Assembly (NCBI RefSeq): GCF_024436415.1
Contig: NZ_JAFMZQ010000001.1
Location: 682,001-746,000, forward strand
From: Pedobacter deserti
GTDB taxonomy: Bacteria; Bacteroidota; Bacteroidia; Sphingobacteriales; Sphingobacteriaceae
Direction: 5' to 3'
DNA length: 64,000 bases
Shown here one piece after another: positions 27,667 through 36,099 of the stretch (position 1 is its first letter; the number at the start of each line of letters is the position of its first letter). The position numbers were made by a program, and so were the translations under genes. The notes beneath the pieces were generated by a model, which saw only the letters and a list, made by a program, of their open reading frames with translations, was not told the origin of the DNA and searched no databases.

Positions 27667-28344
27667 TTACAACTCGATCGTTTCTCCGATTGCAGGTAAC
27701 AGCAGGGTCTTGTTTTCCCGTTTGAATTTCGCTGCAGCTTCTTCTTCGTCGATAGTGATTGGCGGGAAAGTATTATAATGCACACCGATCACCGTGTTGC
27801 ACTCCAGATACTTTGTTGCGATTAAGGCATCGTCTACATCCATGGTGTAATGTCCGCCGATCGGCAGGATCGCATAGCTCAGGTTGTAAAGATCAGCCAG
27901 GATCTTCATTTCCAGGGTCAGAGCCGTATCTCCGGCAAAATAAATGCTTTTTCCTTCCAGCTCCAGTACAAATCCGGCCGGGTTGCCGCCGTAGCTGCCG
28001 TCGGGATTGGCGCTGCTGTGTACGGCCCATACCGTTCTGAGCGCTCCAAAGTCGTGTTTTGACTTCCCGAAGTTGATATCCACAACGTTCTCTACGCCTT
28101 GTTTGCTGATCCATTCGGCTACCTCTACCATGGCGATCACCCGGGCATTGGTCCGCTTAGCGATACGCGCAAGATCCGCGACGTGGTCGCCATGACCGTG
28201 GCTCACCAAAATATAATCGGCTTCGATAGCATCAATGTCGATATCTTTTGCCAAAGGGTTGCCGCTGATAAAGGGATCGAACAGAAACTTCTTGCCTTCT
28301 GCTTCGAGCAGGAAGCAGGACTGGCCGTAATAGGTGTATTTCAT
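27667..28344 (-). CDS. Metal-dependent hydrolase, UPF0173 (metallo-beta-lactamase fold)
   Basis: 225 residues, the usual size for UPF0173. The metal-binding motif HGHGDH is in VSHGHGDHVADLA, with further ligands in FAGDTAL and GVHYNTFP. It is cytoplasmic, with no signal peptide. The substrate is unknown for the family. The start is 24 bases after the YbaB gene on the same strand, so the two are likely co-transcribed. Confidence 0.88.
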   Translation of the reverse strand: MKYTYYGQSCFLLEAEGKKFLFDPFISGNPLAKDIDIDAIEADYILVSHGHGDHVADLARIAKRTNARVIAMVEVAEWISKQGVENVVDINFGKSKHDFGALRTVWAVHSSANPDGSYGGNPAGFVLELEGKSIYFAGDTALTLEMKILADLYNLSYAILPIGGHYTMDVDDALIATKYLECNTVIGVHYNTFPPITIDEEEAAAKFKRENKTLLLPAIGETIEL

Positions 28345-28368
28345 CTCTAAATGTCTTTACTTTAACGG

Positions 28369-28683
28369 TTACTGACCAAACATGGCACCGAGGTTACTCA
28401 ATCCGCCAAGCATATCCTTGGTCATATTCTGCATCTCTGCCGCGCTTACCTGCTCGGCCTGATCAAGCGCCTTATTAACCGCCGTAAGCAGAAGTTCTTC
28501 CAGTTCCTCTTTGTCGGCCTCCTTATGGAAGCTTTCATCTATTTCAATTGCAGTAAGCGCTTTATTCGCAGTAGCGGTTACGCGGATCTTACCGCCTTCA
28601 ACTTCACCATAAACAGAAATGGTGTCCAGTCTTTTCTTTATCTCGTCAGCTTTTTGCTGAGCGGCCATGAGTTTGTCGAACAT
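28369..28683 (-). CDS. YbaB/EbfC family nucleoid-associated protein
   Basis: 104 residues matching the small tweezer-shaped DNA-binding dimer. It has an N-terminal helix, a three-strand sheet (ISVYGEVEGGKIRVTATANK, central), then a long C-terminal helix ending in a Gly/Met tail. In most bacteria ybaB lies between dnaX and recR; here it precedes a UPF0173 hydrolase instead. It probably binds DNA nonspecifically and influences expression. Confidence 0.88.
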   Translation of the reverse strand: MFDKLMAAQQKADEIKKRLDTISVYGEVEGGKIRVTATANKALTAIEIDESFHKEADKEELEELLLTAVNKALDQAEQVSAAEMQNMTKDMLGGLSNLGAMFGQ

Positions 28684-28765
28684 AGTTAACGGGTTTTATG
28701 TAATACGTTACGCGTTATTAAGGAAACGAAATTAAAGCAAATTGGTTTAAAATCTGTCGGTGAAA

Positions 28766-29914
28766 CTATCTAATTTCCATCAGCGCCTTTGTAAAATCAC
28801 GGAACAGCCGGAAAAGATCGCTGTATTCGGTCAGCGGCAGCTTTGCGGCAACATCATTGATATCGTGGTAGGCTGAAGGGCCGCCTTGAGTATAGATAAA
28901 AAAAGCAGGTACATTCTTTTGAGTGAAGAAATAATGGTCACTATTTGCCGCTTCGCCCCTTGCGTTGATTTTGCTGAGGTAACGTTTACGCTCGTTATGC
29001 GCTGTCAGCCAGCCAAACTCCCGCGGATGCAACGTAGCATTTACCACGGTTATTCCGGCCTCGCCGGTTCCGACCATGTCGACATTCACTAAAAACCGGA
29101 TATGCTCTAACGGCACCAGCGGATGCTCGGTGAAATATTTCGAGCCGACCAGTCCGGCTTCCTCTGCGGCAAAAAAGATAAACATGATGGTATAAGGCTG
29201 CGGATGCTTGGCATAGTACCCGGCCAGGCTAAGCAGGAAAGCCACACCGCTGGCATTATCATTGGCACCCGGGAAAAAGGTGTCGCTGCCCATTCCGCCC
29301 AGGTGGTCATAATGTGCGGTCAGCACAATGAGCGAATCGGGCCGACGGGTGCCTTTAACGAGAGCGCTGATATTGTCGGCCTTAAATTCCGGTATGAACA
29401 TGTTCTCAATATCGACCGATACCTCCTTTGGATCAAGTCCGGCGGCCGACTTTTTCACTTCCAACGCCGTATAATCCGCCAGCTCCTGCGACACCGACCA
29501 TGTCAGTTTGTCTTTCAGAACAAGCGCGATCCGGTTTTCGGGGTTTATGAACGTAAGACTGTCGGTCTGCACCAGTTTGCCCGAGGCAGTAAGTCCCCTG
29601 GAAGCGGGGTGTACAATGAAGTCGCGCCCGGGAACCAGTCGCCGCCCATCTACACTCATTTCCATCTTGCCGGGGAATGTATTGACCGGGAAAGTGCATG
29701 TTTGCCGGTAGGTGCTGTCGACCGCTTGGAGCCCATGGCGCTTTAACATCTCGGTAATGTAGTCGGCCGCGCGAGCCATGCCGCCCTTCGTATAACCACG
29801 GCCCCACATGGCTGCAGAGGAGAGTTCTGCTACGGTATGTTTGACACCATCAGGATCCTGTGCGCGGCACAAGCCAGTCAGCAGAATGAACACAATACAG
29901 GCCAGGCTTTTCAT
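28766..29914 (-). CDS. Secreted M28-family zinc peptidase
   Basis: 382 residues with a signal peptide ending in CRAQ (about residue 19). The M28 di-zinc site is complete: His and Asp in TAHYDHLG and GANDNASG, the Glu pair in FAAEEAGL, Asp in NVDMVG and the last His in SDHYFF. An aminopeptidase acting on periplasmic or extracellular peptides is likely. It transcribes away from the arginine operon leader; the 359-base intergenic region upstream is shared. Confidence 0.92.
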   Translation of the reverse strand: MKSLACIVFILLTGLCRAQDPDGVKHTVAELSSAAMWGRGYTKGGMARAADYITEMLKRHGLQAVDSTYRQTCTFPVNTFPGKMEMSVDGRRLVPGRDFIVHPASRGLTASGKLVQTDSLTFINPENRIALVLKDKLTWSVSQELADYTALEVKKSAAGLDPKEVSVDIENMFIPEFKADNISALVKGTRRPDSLIVLTAHYDHLGGMGSDTFFPGANDNASGVAFLLSLAGYYAKHPQPYTIMFIFFAAEEAGLVGSKYFTEHPLVPLEHIRFLVNVDMVGTGEAGITVVNATLHPREFGWLTAHNERKRYLSKINARGEAANSDHYFFTQKNVPAFFIYTQGGPSAYHDINDVAAKLPLTEYSDLFRLFRDFTKALMEIR

Positions 29915-29981
29915 ATGCGTTTAAAGGTAATAAACCCGACCTTCATCATCCCTTAAAAAGTGTAAAAAAACATAAAACCTG

Positions 29982-30012
29982 TTGCACAACTCAATATTTA
30001 TTTAAACCTTTG
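29982..30012 (+). promoter_or_regulatory. Probable promoter of the arginine operon
   Basis: TTG at 29982-29984, 20 bases, then AACCTTTG at 30005-30012, one mismatch from TAnnTTTG. Transcription would start near 30019, about 255 bases before the first clear operon gene, leaving a long leader that includes the 44-codon ORF. Confidence 0.45.
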
Positions 30013-30050
30013 CGCCTCAATACATTCAAATAACTATTTACACATAAGAA

Positions 30051-30185
30051 ATGATCAAACACGCAGCGCATAAACCGACTCTTCAAGAGGCCAGCACTAT
30101 GGTCCTGAGATGTCTGTTTAATGAACGTTCCGAGCCCGTGTTTTTTGTGACTACGAACCGGCGTACCTACACGCCGCGGATCTGA
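30051..30185 (+). CDS. 44-codon leader ORF upstream of the arginine operon (putative)
   Basis: ATG at 30051 to TGA at 30183-30185. The peptide has five Arg residues, including an Arg-Arg pair (codons 37-38, CGG CGT at 30159-30164) and Arg43 just before the end. I recognise no family. The Arg pair lies in the left arm of a hairpin, and the stop codon lies in the left arm of a second hairpin followed by TTTT. It could be a regulatory leader peptide, an unrelated small protein, or chance. An overlapping minus-strand ORF (29991-30230) is equally unsupported. Confidence 0.35.
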   Translation: MIKHAAHKPTLQEASTMVLRCLFNERSEPVFFVTTNRRTYTPRI

Positions 30186-30227
30186 GTAAAATCCTAATTC
30201 AGGTCTTTTACGAAGAGGATTGCCTCT
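30159..30227 (+). promoter_or_regulatory. Hairpin-rich leader RNA before argA-like gene
   Basis: Three hairpins can be drawn. The first is CGGCGT (30159-30164) with ACGCCG (30171-30176). The second is GATCTGA (30179-30185) with TCAGGTC (30199-30205, one G-U pair), followed by TTTTA and so terminator-like. The third is AGAGG (30214-30218) with CCTCT (30223-30227). The last arm, read as GCCTCT from 30222, can alternatively pair with AGAGGC at 30086-30091. This is a candidate attenuator or RNA switch; no known riboswitch class was recognised. Confidence 0.4.
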
Positions 30228-30273
30228 CAAAAAACAATTAATCAGAACATTTATATTTTTTCGTTAACTCTTA

Positions 30274-30975
30274 ATGAATATAAACGATTTTATAGTGCAG
30301 GTAGCACTTCCTGAACATCGTGTCTTCGCAGAGGAGATCTGTGAAGAAATGGCAGAATCTGCAAAAGCACGAGGAACAGGTATTGCTAAACGTTCTCCCG
30401 ACTATGTAGCCGCTAAGATGGCCGACGGTAAGGCCGTGATCGCCTTCCACAAGGATGGCAGTTGGGCAGGCTTCTGTTATATTGAGACCTGGAGCCACGG
30501 ACAGTTCGTGGCCAATTCGGGACTCATCGTAAGTCCCAAATACCGAAAGGCCGGCCTTGCGAACGCCATCAAGCATAAAATATTTGAACTTTCCAGACAG
30601 AAATATCCGAAGGCAAAAATCTTTGGCCTTACCACCGGGCTTGCCGTTATGAAGATCAATTCCGATCTGGGTTATGAGCCAGTCACCTACTCCGAACTTA
30701 CACAGGATGAAGAGTTCTGGAAAGGCTGTCAGAGTTGTGTGAACTTCGAAATTCTTAAAATGAAGGAACGCAAGAACTGCATGTGCACGGCTATGCTCTA
30801 TGATCCGGTTGTGCAAAAGCATGACGCTGCCAAGAAGTTTGCTGAAGAATTACATAAGAACCCGAGTTTGTACGAACGCTTTATGCGCATCAAACAAAAG
30901 CTGGTACTTAAAACAAAACCACAGAGCAAGGGACTGAAATCCCTGCTGCCGATCTTTACCTTTTTATTTAAATAG
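30274..30975 (+). CDS. GNAT acetyltransferase, likely N-acyl-glutamate synthase (argA role)
   Basis: 233 residues with a GNAT core: the acetyl-CoA pyrophosphate-binding segment SPKYRKAGLANAI at about 89-101 and flanking strands (GLIVSP). A Cys-containing C-terminal region follows (KGCQSC, NCMC). It is the first large gene of a complete arginine operon that lacks argA and argJ, so it most likely acylates glutamate (acetyl or succinyl) to open the pathway. This role is inferred from position. ATG at 30274 is 12 bases before argG in end-to-start spacing. Confidence 0.82.
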   Translation: MNINDFIVQVALPEHRVFAEEICEEMAESAKARGTGIAKRSPDYVAAKMADGKAVIAFHKDGSWAGFCYIETWSHGQFVANSGLIVSPKYRKAGLANAIKHKIFELSRQKYPKAKIFGLTTGLAVMKINSDLGYEPVTYSELTQDEEFWKGCQSCVNFEILKMKERKNCMCTAMLYDPVVQKHDAAKKFAEELHKNPSLYERFMRIKQKLVLKTKPQSKGLKSLLPIFTFLFK

Positions 30976-30987
30976 CTGTAATATCCA

Positions 30988-32181
30988 ATGAAGAAGAAAG
31001 TAGTTTTAGCATTTAGCGGAGGATTAGATACCTCTTTTTGCTGCATTTACCTGGCCCAGGACCGCGGATTAGAAGTACACTCGGTCATCGTAAATACCGG
31101 TGGTTTTTCGGATGAAGAACTTCAGGAGATCGAAAAGCGGGCTTATTCGCTGGGCGTTGCTTCTCATGCGGTGGTTGATGATACCACCAACTATTACAAC
31201 AGCTGTATTAAATACCTGGTCTTTGGTAATGTGCTCAAGAACGCGACTTATCCGCTTTCTGTGAGTGCCGAGCGTGTGAGCCAGGCAACGGCAATTGCAA
31301 ACTATGTGAAAAAAATCGGGGCCGACTATGTTGCCCACGGCAGCACAGGCGCAGGTAACGATCAGGTGCGTTTCGATATGATCTTTAATATTCTGATTCC
31401 TGAGGTGGAAATCATCACGCCGATCAGGGATCTGAAACTATCGCGTGAGGCAGAAATAGAATACCTGGCCAAGCATGGCGTAGAATATAGTGCCGAGAAA
31501 GCCAGATATTCCATCAATAAGGGGCTTTGGGGGACTTCAGTGGGCGGGAAAGAAACCTTGACTTCTCACGACACCCTTCCGGAAGAGGCATGGCCGACCC
31601 AGGTCACTGAAACCGAACCACGCAGGCTGGAGCTGACTTTTGAGCAGGGCGAACTTACTGGTATAGACGGGGAAGCGATGAGCCCGGTTAAGGCGATTCA
31701 GAAACTTCAGGCCATTGCACAGCCTTTTGGTGTTGGCAGGGACATCCACGTTGGAGATACCATTATTGGGATAAAGGGCCGCGTAGGCTTTGAAGCTGCG
31801 GCACCGATGGTGATCATAAAAGCGCACCATACGCTGGAGAAGCATATTCTTACCAAGTGGCAGCTGTCATGGAAGGAGCAATTGGCATCGTTTTACGGCA
31901 ACTGGCTGCATGAAGGGCAGTTTCACGACCCGGTTATGCGCAATATTGAAGCCTTCCTGAAAGATACACAGGTGGTGGTGAGCGGGAAAGTATTCGTGGA
32001 GCTGCTTCCATACCGCTTTAATATTATCGGTATCGAGTCGGCACACGACCTGATGAGCAACAAGTTCGGCAGCTACGGCGAGATGAACAATGCCTGGAGC
32101 GGTGAAGACGTTAAAGGCTTTTCGAAGATTTTTGGCAACCAGGTCATGATTTGGCATAAAGTGAATGGCAATGAAGATTAA
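30988..32181 (+). CDS. argG: Argininosuccinate synthase
   Basis: 397 residues. The ATP-pyrophosphatase P-loop AFSGGLDTSFC is near the N-terminus; citrulline/aspartate-binding segments include HGSTGAGNDQVRF. It joins citrulline and aspartate with ATP to form argininosuccinate. Full length and intact. Its end overlaps the argC start by 17 bases, so translation is probably coupled. Confidence 0.97.
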   Translation: MKKKVVLAFSGGLDTSFCCIYLAQDRGLEVHSVIVNTGGFSDEELQEIEKRAYSLGVASHAVVDDTTNYYNSCIKYLVFGNVLKNATYPLSVSAERVSQATAIANYVKKIGADYVAHGSTGAGNDQVRFDMIFNILIPEVEIITPIRDLKLSREAEIEYLAKHGVEYSAEKARYSINKGLWGTSVGGKETLTSHDTLPEEAWPTQVTETEPRRLELTFEQGELTGIDGEAMSPVKAIQKLQAIAQPFGVGRDIHVGDTIIGIKGRVGFEAAAPMVIIKAHHTLEKHILTKWQLSWKEQLASFYGNWLHEGQFHDPVMRNIEAFLKDTQVVVSGKVFVELLPYRFNIIGIESAHDLMSNKFGSYGEMNNAWSGEDVKGFSKIFGNQVMIWHKVNGNED

Positions 32182-33142
32182 AGCAGGGATAGTAGGCGGC
32201 GCAGGATACACCGGCGGCGAAATGCTTCGCTTGCTGGTCAACCACCCTTCGGTAGAGATCATCTTTGTGCAGAGCAGCAGCAACGCAGGCAACCTGGTTT
32301 CAGATGTACATACCGACCTTTTTGGTGATACTGAGCTACGTTTTGCGGCGGGCTTGTCTGACAACATCGATGTGCTTTTCCTGTGTGTAGGCCATGGCGA
32401 CGCTAAAAAATTTCTGGATGCGAACAGAATAGCCGATACCGTAAAGATCATCGACCTCAGTCAGGATTTCAGGTTGAAAGTGAATGCGGGCGCCGATTGG
32501 GTTTACGGTTTGCCGGAACTGAACAGGGAAACCATTAGACAAGCCGGGAAAATTGCGAATCCGGGCTGCTTTGCCACCTGCATCCAGGTCGGCCTCCTGC
32601 CACTGGCAGCAAATGGGCTGCTGAACCGTGAGATCCATATCAATGCCACCACGGGCTCAACCGGAGCGGGACAGAGCTTGTCGGCCACTTCACATTTCAG
32701 CTGGAGAAACAACAACCTGTCGGTCTACAAAGCCTTCGGACATCAGCACCTGAACGAGATTGGGGAGAGCCTCAAGCAGCTTGATGCTTCATTTGACGGC
32801 GAGATCAGCTTTATTCCGCAGCGTGGCGACTTTACCAGGGGTATTCTTGCAGCAATGTATCTCGACTGTTCGTTAACAGCTGAGGAGGCCGAAAAACTGT
32901 ATACGGAGTATTATTCGGGTCATCCTTTTACGCATGTCAGCCCGAGAAATATCGACCTGAAGCAGGTCGTGAACACCAATAAGGCGCTGGTGCATGTCGA
33001 GAAACATGGCGGCAAGCTGTTTGTGGTCAGTATTATAGATAATTTATTGAAAGGTGCAAGCGGACAGGCCGTCCAGAACATGAACCTTATGTTCGGATTG
33101 CCTGAAAGCGAAGGGCTACGGCTTAAGGCCCAGGCTTTCTAG
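32165..33142 (+). CDS. argC: N-acetyl-gamma-glutamyl-phosphate reductase
   Basis: 325 residues. NADP-binding GIVGGAGYTGGEM opens the protein; the catalytic Cys lies in NPGCFATCIQ and a conserved His region lies in SFIPQRGDFTRGI. It reduces the acyl-glutamyl phosphate to the semialdehyde. The start at 32165 (or 32171, second ATG) lies inside argG. A 64-base gap to argD is the largest inside the operon after the leader. Confidence 0.96.
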   Translation: MAMKIKAGIVGGAGYTGGEMLRLLVNHPSVEIIFVQSSSNAGNLVSDVHTDLFGDTELRFAAGLSDNIDVLFLCVGHGDAKKFLDANRIADTVKIIDLSQDFRLKVNAGADWVYGLPELNRETIRQAGKIANPGCFATCIQVGLLPLAANGLLNREIHINATTGSTGAGQSLSATSHFSWRNNNLSVYKAFGHQHLNEIGESLKQLDASFDGEISFIPQRGDFTRGILAAMYLDCSLTAEEAEKLYTEYYSGHPFTHVSPRNIDLKQVVNTNKALVHVEKHGGKLFVVSIIDNLLKGASGQAVQNMNLMFGLPESEGLRLKAQAF

Positions 33143-33206
33143 ACCGGGGCCAACAAGACCTTTCTGTATTTATTTATCTGCCTTAACCGGCATTAACGAC
33201 AACAAC

Positions 33207-34340
33207 ATGAATTTATTTGACGTATACCCTTTAAACAATATTGAAATAGCCAAAGCTTCGGGCAGTACCGTATGGGATGCTGAGGGACAAGAATATCTGG
33301 ATCTGTATGGCGGACATGCGGTGATCTCTATTGGTCATACACACCCGCATTATGTAGGGCGACTGACAGATCAGCTGAACAAGGTGGGTTTTTATTCCAA
33401 CTCTGTTCAGATTCCCCTCCAGGTAGAGCTGGCTGAAAAGCTGGGCCAGGTTTCCGGTAAAACAGACTACCAGCTTTTCTTGTGCAACTCGGGCGCAGAG
33501 GCAAACGAGAACGCGTTGAAGCTGGCCTCGTTTTACAATGGCCGCAAAAAGATTGTCGCCTTTAAAGGCGCTTTTCATGGCAGGACATCCCTCGCGGTTG
33601 CTGCCACAGATAACCCGAAGATCATTGCGCCGGTCAACGAAACCGATAACGTCGTGTTTCTGCCGCATAACGATGAAGGTGCACTGGCCAAAGCCTTCGC
33701 AGAATTCGGCAACGAGATCGCTGCTGTCATCATAGAAGGTATTCAGGGTGTTGGCGGAATCAGGGAGGCTTCGGTAAGTTTCCTGCAACAGATCCGTTCG
33801 CTTTGTGATCAGTACAATGCCGTGTATATAGCCGACAGCGTGCAATGTGGGTATGGCCGTACCGGGCTTTTTTATTCCCACGATTACGCAGGCGTAAATG
33901 CCGATATCTATACGATGGCCAAGGGTATGGGAAACGGTTTTCCCGTTGCAGGAATCTCGATATCGCCTAAGTTTAGTCCATGGCATGGCATGCTGGGCAC
34001 GACATTCGGGGGAAATCACCTTGCTTGTGCAGCTGCGCTTGCCGTGCTCGAAGTTATTGAGCAGGACGAACTGATGAAGAACGCAGAGGACATAGGAAGT
34101 TACCTGATCGCCGAACTGCATAAGATAGAAGGCGTAAAGGAGGTGAGGGGACGCGGACTCATGATCGGGATAGAATTACCTGAATCGTTGTCAAACATAA
34201 AGAAAGACCTGCTGTTCAAGCATAAGATCTTTACCGGAGAGGCTAAGCCCAATGTGATCAGGCTGTTGCCTGCATTGAATCTTAGCAAGGCCCAGGCAGA
34301 TCATTTTTTAAACGAATTTAAAATTGCTTTAAAAGGATGA
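33207..34340 (+). CDS. argD: Acetylornithine/succinylornithine aminotransferase
   Basis: 377 residues of the class III PLP aminotransferase fold. The PLP Lys is Lys239 in MAKGMGNG; GAEANENALKLA and FHGRTSLAV are the usual cofactor and substrate segments. It converts the N-acyl-glutamate semialdehyde into N-acyl-ornithine. The stop overlaps the start of the carbamoyltransferase (ATGA). Whether it handles acetyl or succinyl substrates in the cell depends on the operon's acylation mode. Confidence 0.95.
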   Translation: MNLFDVYPLNNIEIAKASGSTVWDAEGQEYLDLYGGHAVISIGHTHPHYVGRLTDQLNKVGFYSNSVQIPLQVELAEKLGQVSGKTDYQLFLCNSGAEANENALKLASFYNGRKKIVAFKGAFHGRTSLAVAATDNPKIIAPVNETDNVVFLPHNDEGALAKAFAEFGNEIAAVIIEGIQGVGGIREASVSFLQQIRSLCDQYNAVYIADSVQCGYGRTGLFYSHDYAGVNADIYTMAKGMGNGFPVAGISISPKFSPWHGMLGTTFGGNHLACAAALAVLEVIEQDELMKNAEDIGSYLIAELHKIEGVKEVRGRGLMIGIELPESLSNIKKDLLFKHKIFTGEAKPNVIRLLPALNLSKAQADHFLNEFKIALKG

Positions 34341-35299
34341 ACCAATTTACTTCCGTACACGATGTGCAAGACATCGGTAAGCTGCTCCGCGATGCGCTGG
34401 CTTTAAAGGAAAACCCCTATGCGCATAAAAGCCTTGGTGAGAACAAGACACTCGGACTGGTATTTTTGAACCCTAGTCTGCGTACCAGGCTTAGCACCCA
34501 GAAAGCGGCGCTGAACCTGGGCATGAGCGTTATGGTTATGAACATGGACAAAGAAGGCTGGGCTCTGGAAACCCAGGATGGCGTTGTGATGAACGGCACC
34601 ACTGTAGAACATATCCGTGAGGCTGCAGCGGTAATGGGGCAATACTGTGACATCCTCGGGCTACGGTCGTTTCCGAAGCTGGCCGACCGCGAAGAGGATT
34701 ACAGTGAAGATTTTTTCAACAAGTTTATAGCCTATAGCAAAGTTCCTGTAGTGAGTCTGGAAAGTGCCACGCGGCATCCTTTGCAGAGCCTGGCTGATCT
34801 GGTGACAATCAAAGAAACCTGGCAGGGCGCAGGCAAGCCGAAAGTGGTTCTTGCCTGGGCACCGCATATTAAAGCATTGCCACAGGCGGTGCCAAACTCG
34901 TTTGCGGAGTGGATGTGCAAGGCGCAGGAACTCGATATGCTCGATTTTACGATCGCCCAGCCGGAAGGATATGAGTTGAGTGAGGACTTCAGCAAAGGTG
35001 CGGCGATCAGTTACGATCTGGACGCAGCACTCAGCGGAGCCGACTATATCTATGTGAAGAATTGGTCGAGCTATAAAGATTACGGAAAGGTGCTGCCTTA
35101 TCCGGAGGGCTGGATGCTGACCAATGAGAAGCTTACGGTGACCAACGACGCCAGGGTGATGCACTGTCTGCCCGTTCGCCGTGATCTGGAATTGTCGGCC
35201 GAAGTGCTCGACGGGCCCAGCTCGCTCGTAATCCATGAAGCCGGCAACCGCCTCTGGGCAGCGCAGGCAGTTTTAAAGCAAATGCTCGAAAAACTTTAA
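34337..35299 (+). CDS. argF': N-acyl-L-ornithine carbamoyltransferase, probably succinylornithine type
   Basis: 320 residues. The carbamoyl-phosphate motif is SLRTR, with HPLQSLADL and HCLPVRR as substrate loops. The sequence is much closer to the N-acyl-ornithine enzymes of Bacteroides and Xanthomonas than to ordinary OTCase. Residue 90, which is Pro in the Bacteroides fragilis succinylornithine enzyme and Glu92 in the Xanthomonas acetylornithine enzyme, is Val here (GTTVEHI). Published mutagenesis, as I recall it, found Val at this site to favour succinylornithine. It lies between argD and argB with a 4-base overlap upstream. Confidence 0.92.
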   Translation: MNQFTSVHDVQDIGKLLRDALALKENPYAHKSLGENKTLGLVFLNPSLRTRLSTQKAALNLGMSVMVMNMDKEGWALETQDGVVMNGTTVEHIREAAAVMGQYCDILGLRSFPKLADREEDYSEDFFNKFIAYSKVPVVSLESATRHPLQSLADLVTIKETWQGAGKPKVVLAWAPHIKALPQAVPNSFAEWMCKAQELDMLDFTIAQPEGYELSEDFSKGAAISYDLDAALSGADYIYVKNWSSYKDYGKVLPYPEGWMLTNEKLTVTNDARVMHCLPVRRDLELSAEVLDGPSSLVIHEAGNRLWAAQAVLKQMLEKL

Positions 35300-35304
35300 G
35301 GTAT

Positions 35305-36093
35305 ATGAAACAGCTCAGCGTCATTAAGATAGGTGGAAACGTTATCGACAATTCGGAAAAACTGCATGAATTTCTGACCGACTTTACCGCATTACCGGGA
35401 GATAAGATACTGGTGCATGGTGGTGGTAAGATTGCCACCGAACTGGGTCACTCCCTGGGTATCGAGGCTAAGATGGTGGATGGGCGCCGCATTACCGATA
35501 TTGAGACACTGCGGATCGTGACGATGGTTTATGGAGGACTGATTAATAAGAATATCGTTGCCCAGCTACAAGCCCGGGCCTGCAATGCGATAGGGATGAC
35601 TGGTGCCGACGGTAACGTCATCAAAGCGGTTAAACGTCCGGTGAAGGAGATCGACTATGGTTTTGTGGGCGATCTTGATACGGGTTCGGTATCGGCGACT
35701 GCGTTGAGCAGCTTACTCGAGGCCGGAATGGTTCCCGTGCTTTGTGCGATCACGCATGACGGCGATTCGCAGCTGCTAAATACCAATGCCGACACGATCG
35801 CCTCGGCAGTAGCCGTTGCTATGTCGGCCCGATACGACACATCGCTGATCTATTGCTTTGAGAAGAGGGGCGTTATGCGCGACATAGACGATGATAATTC
35901 GCTGGTATCTGAGATCAGAATGGATGAATTCGAAGGATTGAAGCAGGAGGGCATTGTTTCCGGAGGAATGATTCCTAAATTGCACAACGCTTTTGAAGCC
36001 ATTAGAAGCGGCGTAAGCAATGTATATATAGGCAACGCCGATGAACTGTCGCATTTGGCGCAGCAGGGCTTTGGAACACGGTTAACAAAATAA
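35305..36093 (+). CDS. argB: Acetylglutamate kinase (or acyl-glutamate kinase)
   Basis: 262 residues of the amino acid kinase fold. The N-terminal KIGGNVID and the VHGGGK loop bind phosphate and substrate; a MTGADGNVI segment is typical. It is shorter than arginine-inhibited hexameric NAGKs with an N-terminal helix, suggesting the arginine-insensitive dimeric type; this is inference. Five bases separate it from argF'. Confidence 0.95.
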   Translation: MKQLSVIKIGGNVIDNSEKLHEFLTDFTALPGDKILVHGGGKIATELGHSLGIEAKMVDGRRITDIETLRIVTMVYGGLINKNIVAQLQARACNAIGMTGADGNVIKAVKRPVKEIDYGFVGDLDTGSVSATALSSLLEAGMVPVLCAITHDGDSQLLNTNADTIASAVAVAMSARYDTSLIYCFEKRGVMRDIDDDNSLVSEIRMDEFEGLKQEGIVSGGMIPKLHNAFEAIRSGVSNVYIGNADELSHLAQQGFGTRLTK

Positions 36094-36099
36094 GAACAG

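Noticed and set aside
30051..30205. Classical trp-type attenuation by the 44-codon ORF
   Set aside because: The stop codon lies in the terminator's left arm, so a ribosome finishing the peptide would prevent, not promote, termination. Kept only as a candidate of unknown mechanism.
29991..30230. Minus-strand ORF of 79 codons in the arginine leader region
   Set aside because: No family resemblance, no promoter seen for it, and it lies opposite the leader RNA.
33231..34121. Long minus-strand ORF (296 codons) opposite argD
   Set aside because: Codon-position shadow of argD; no recognisable protein sequence.
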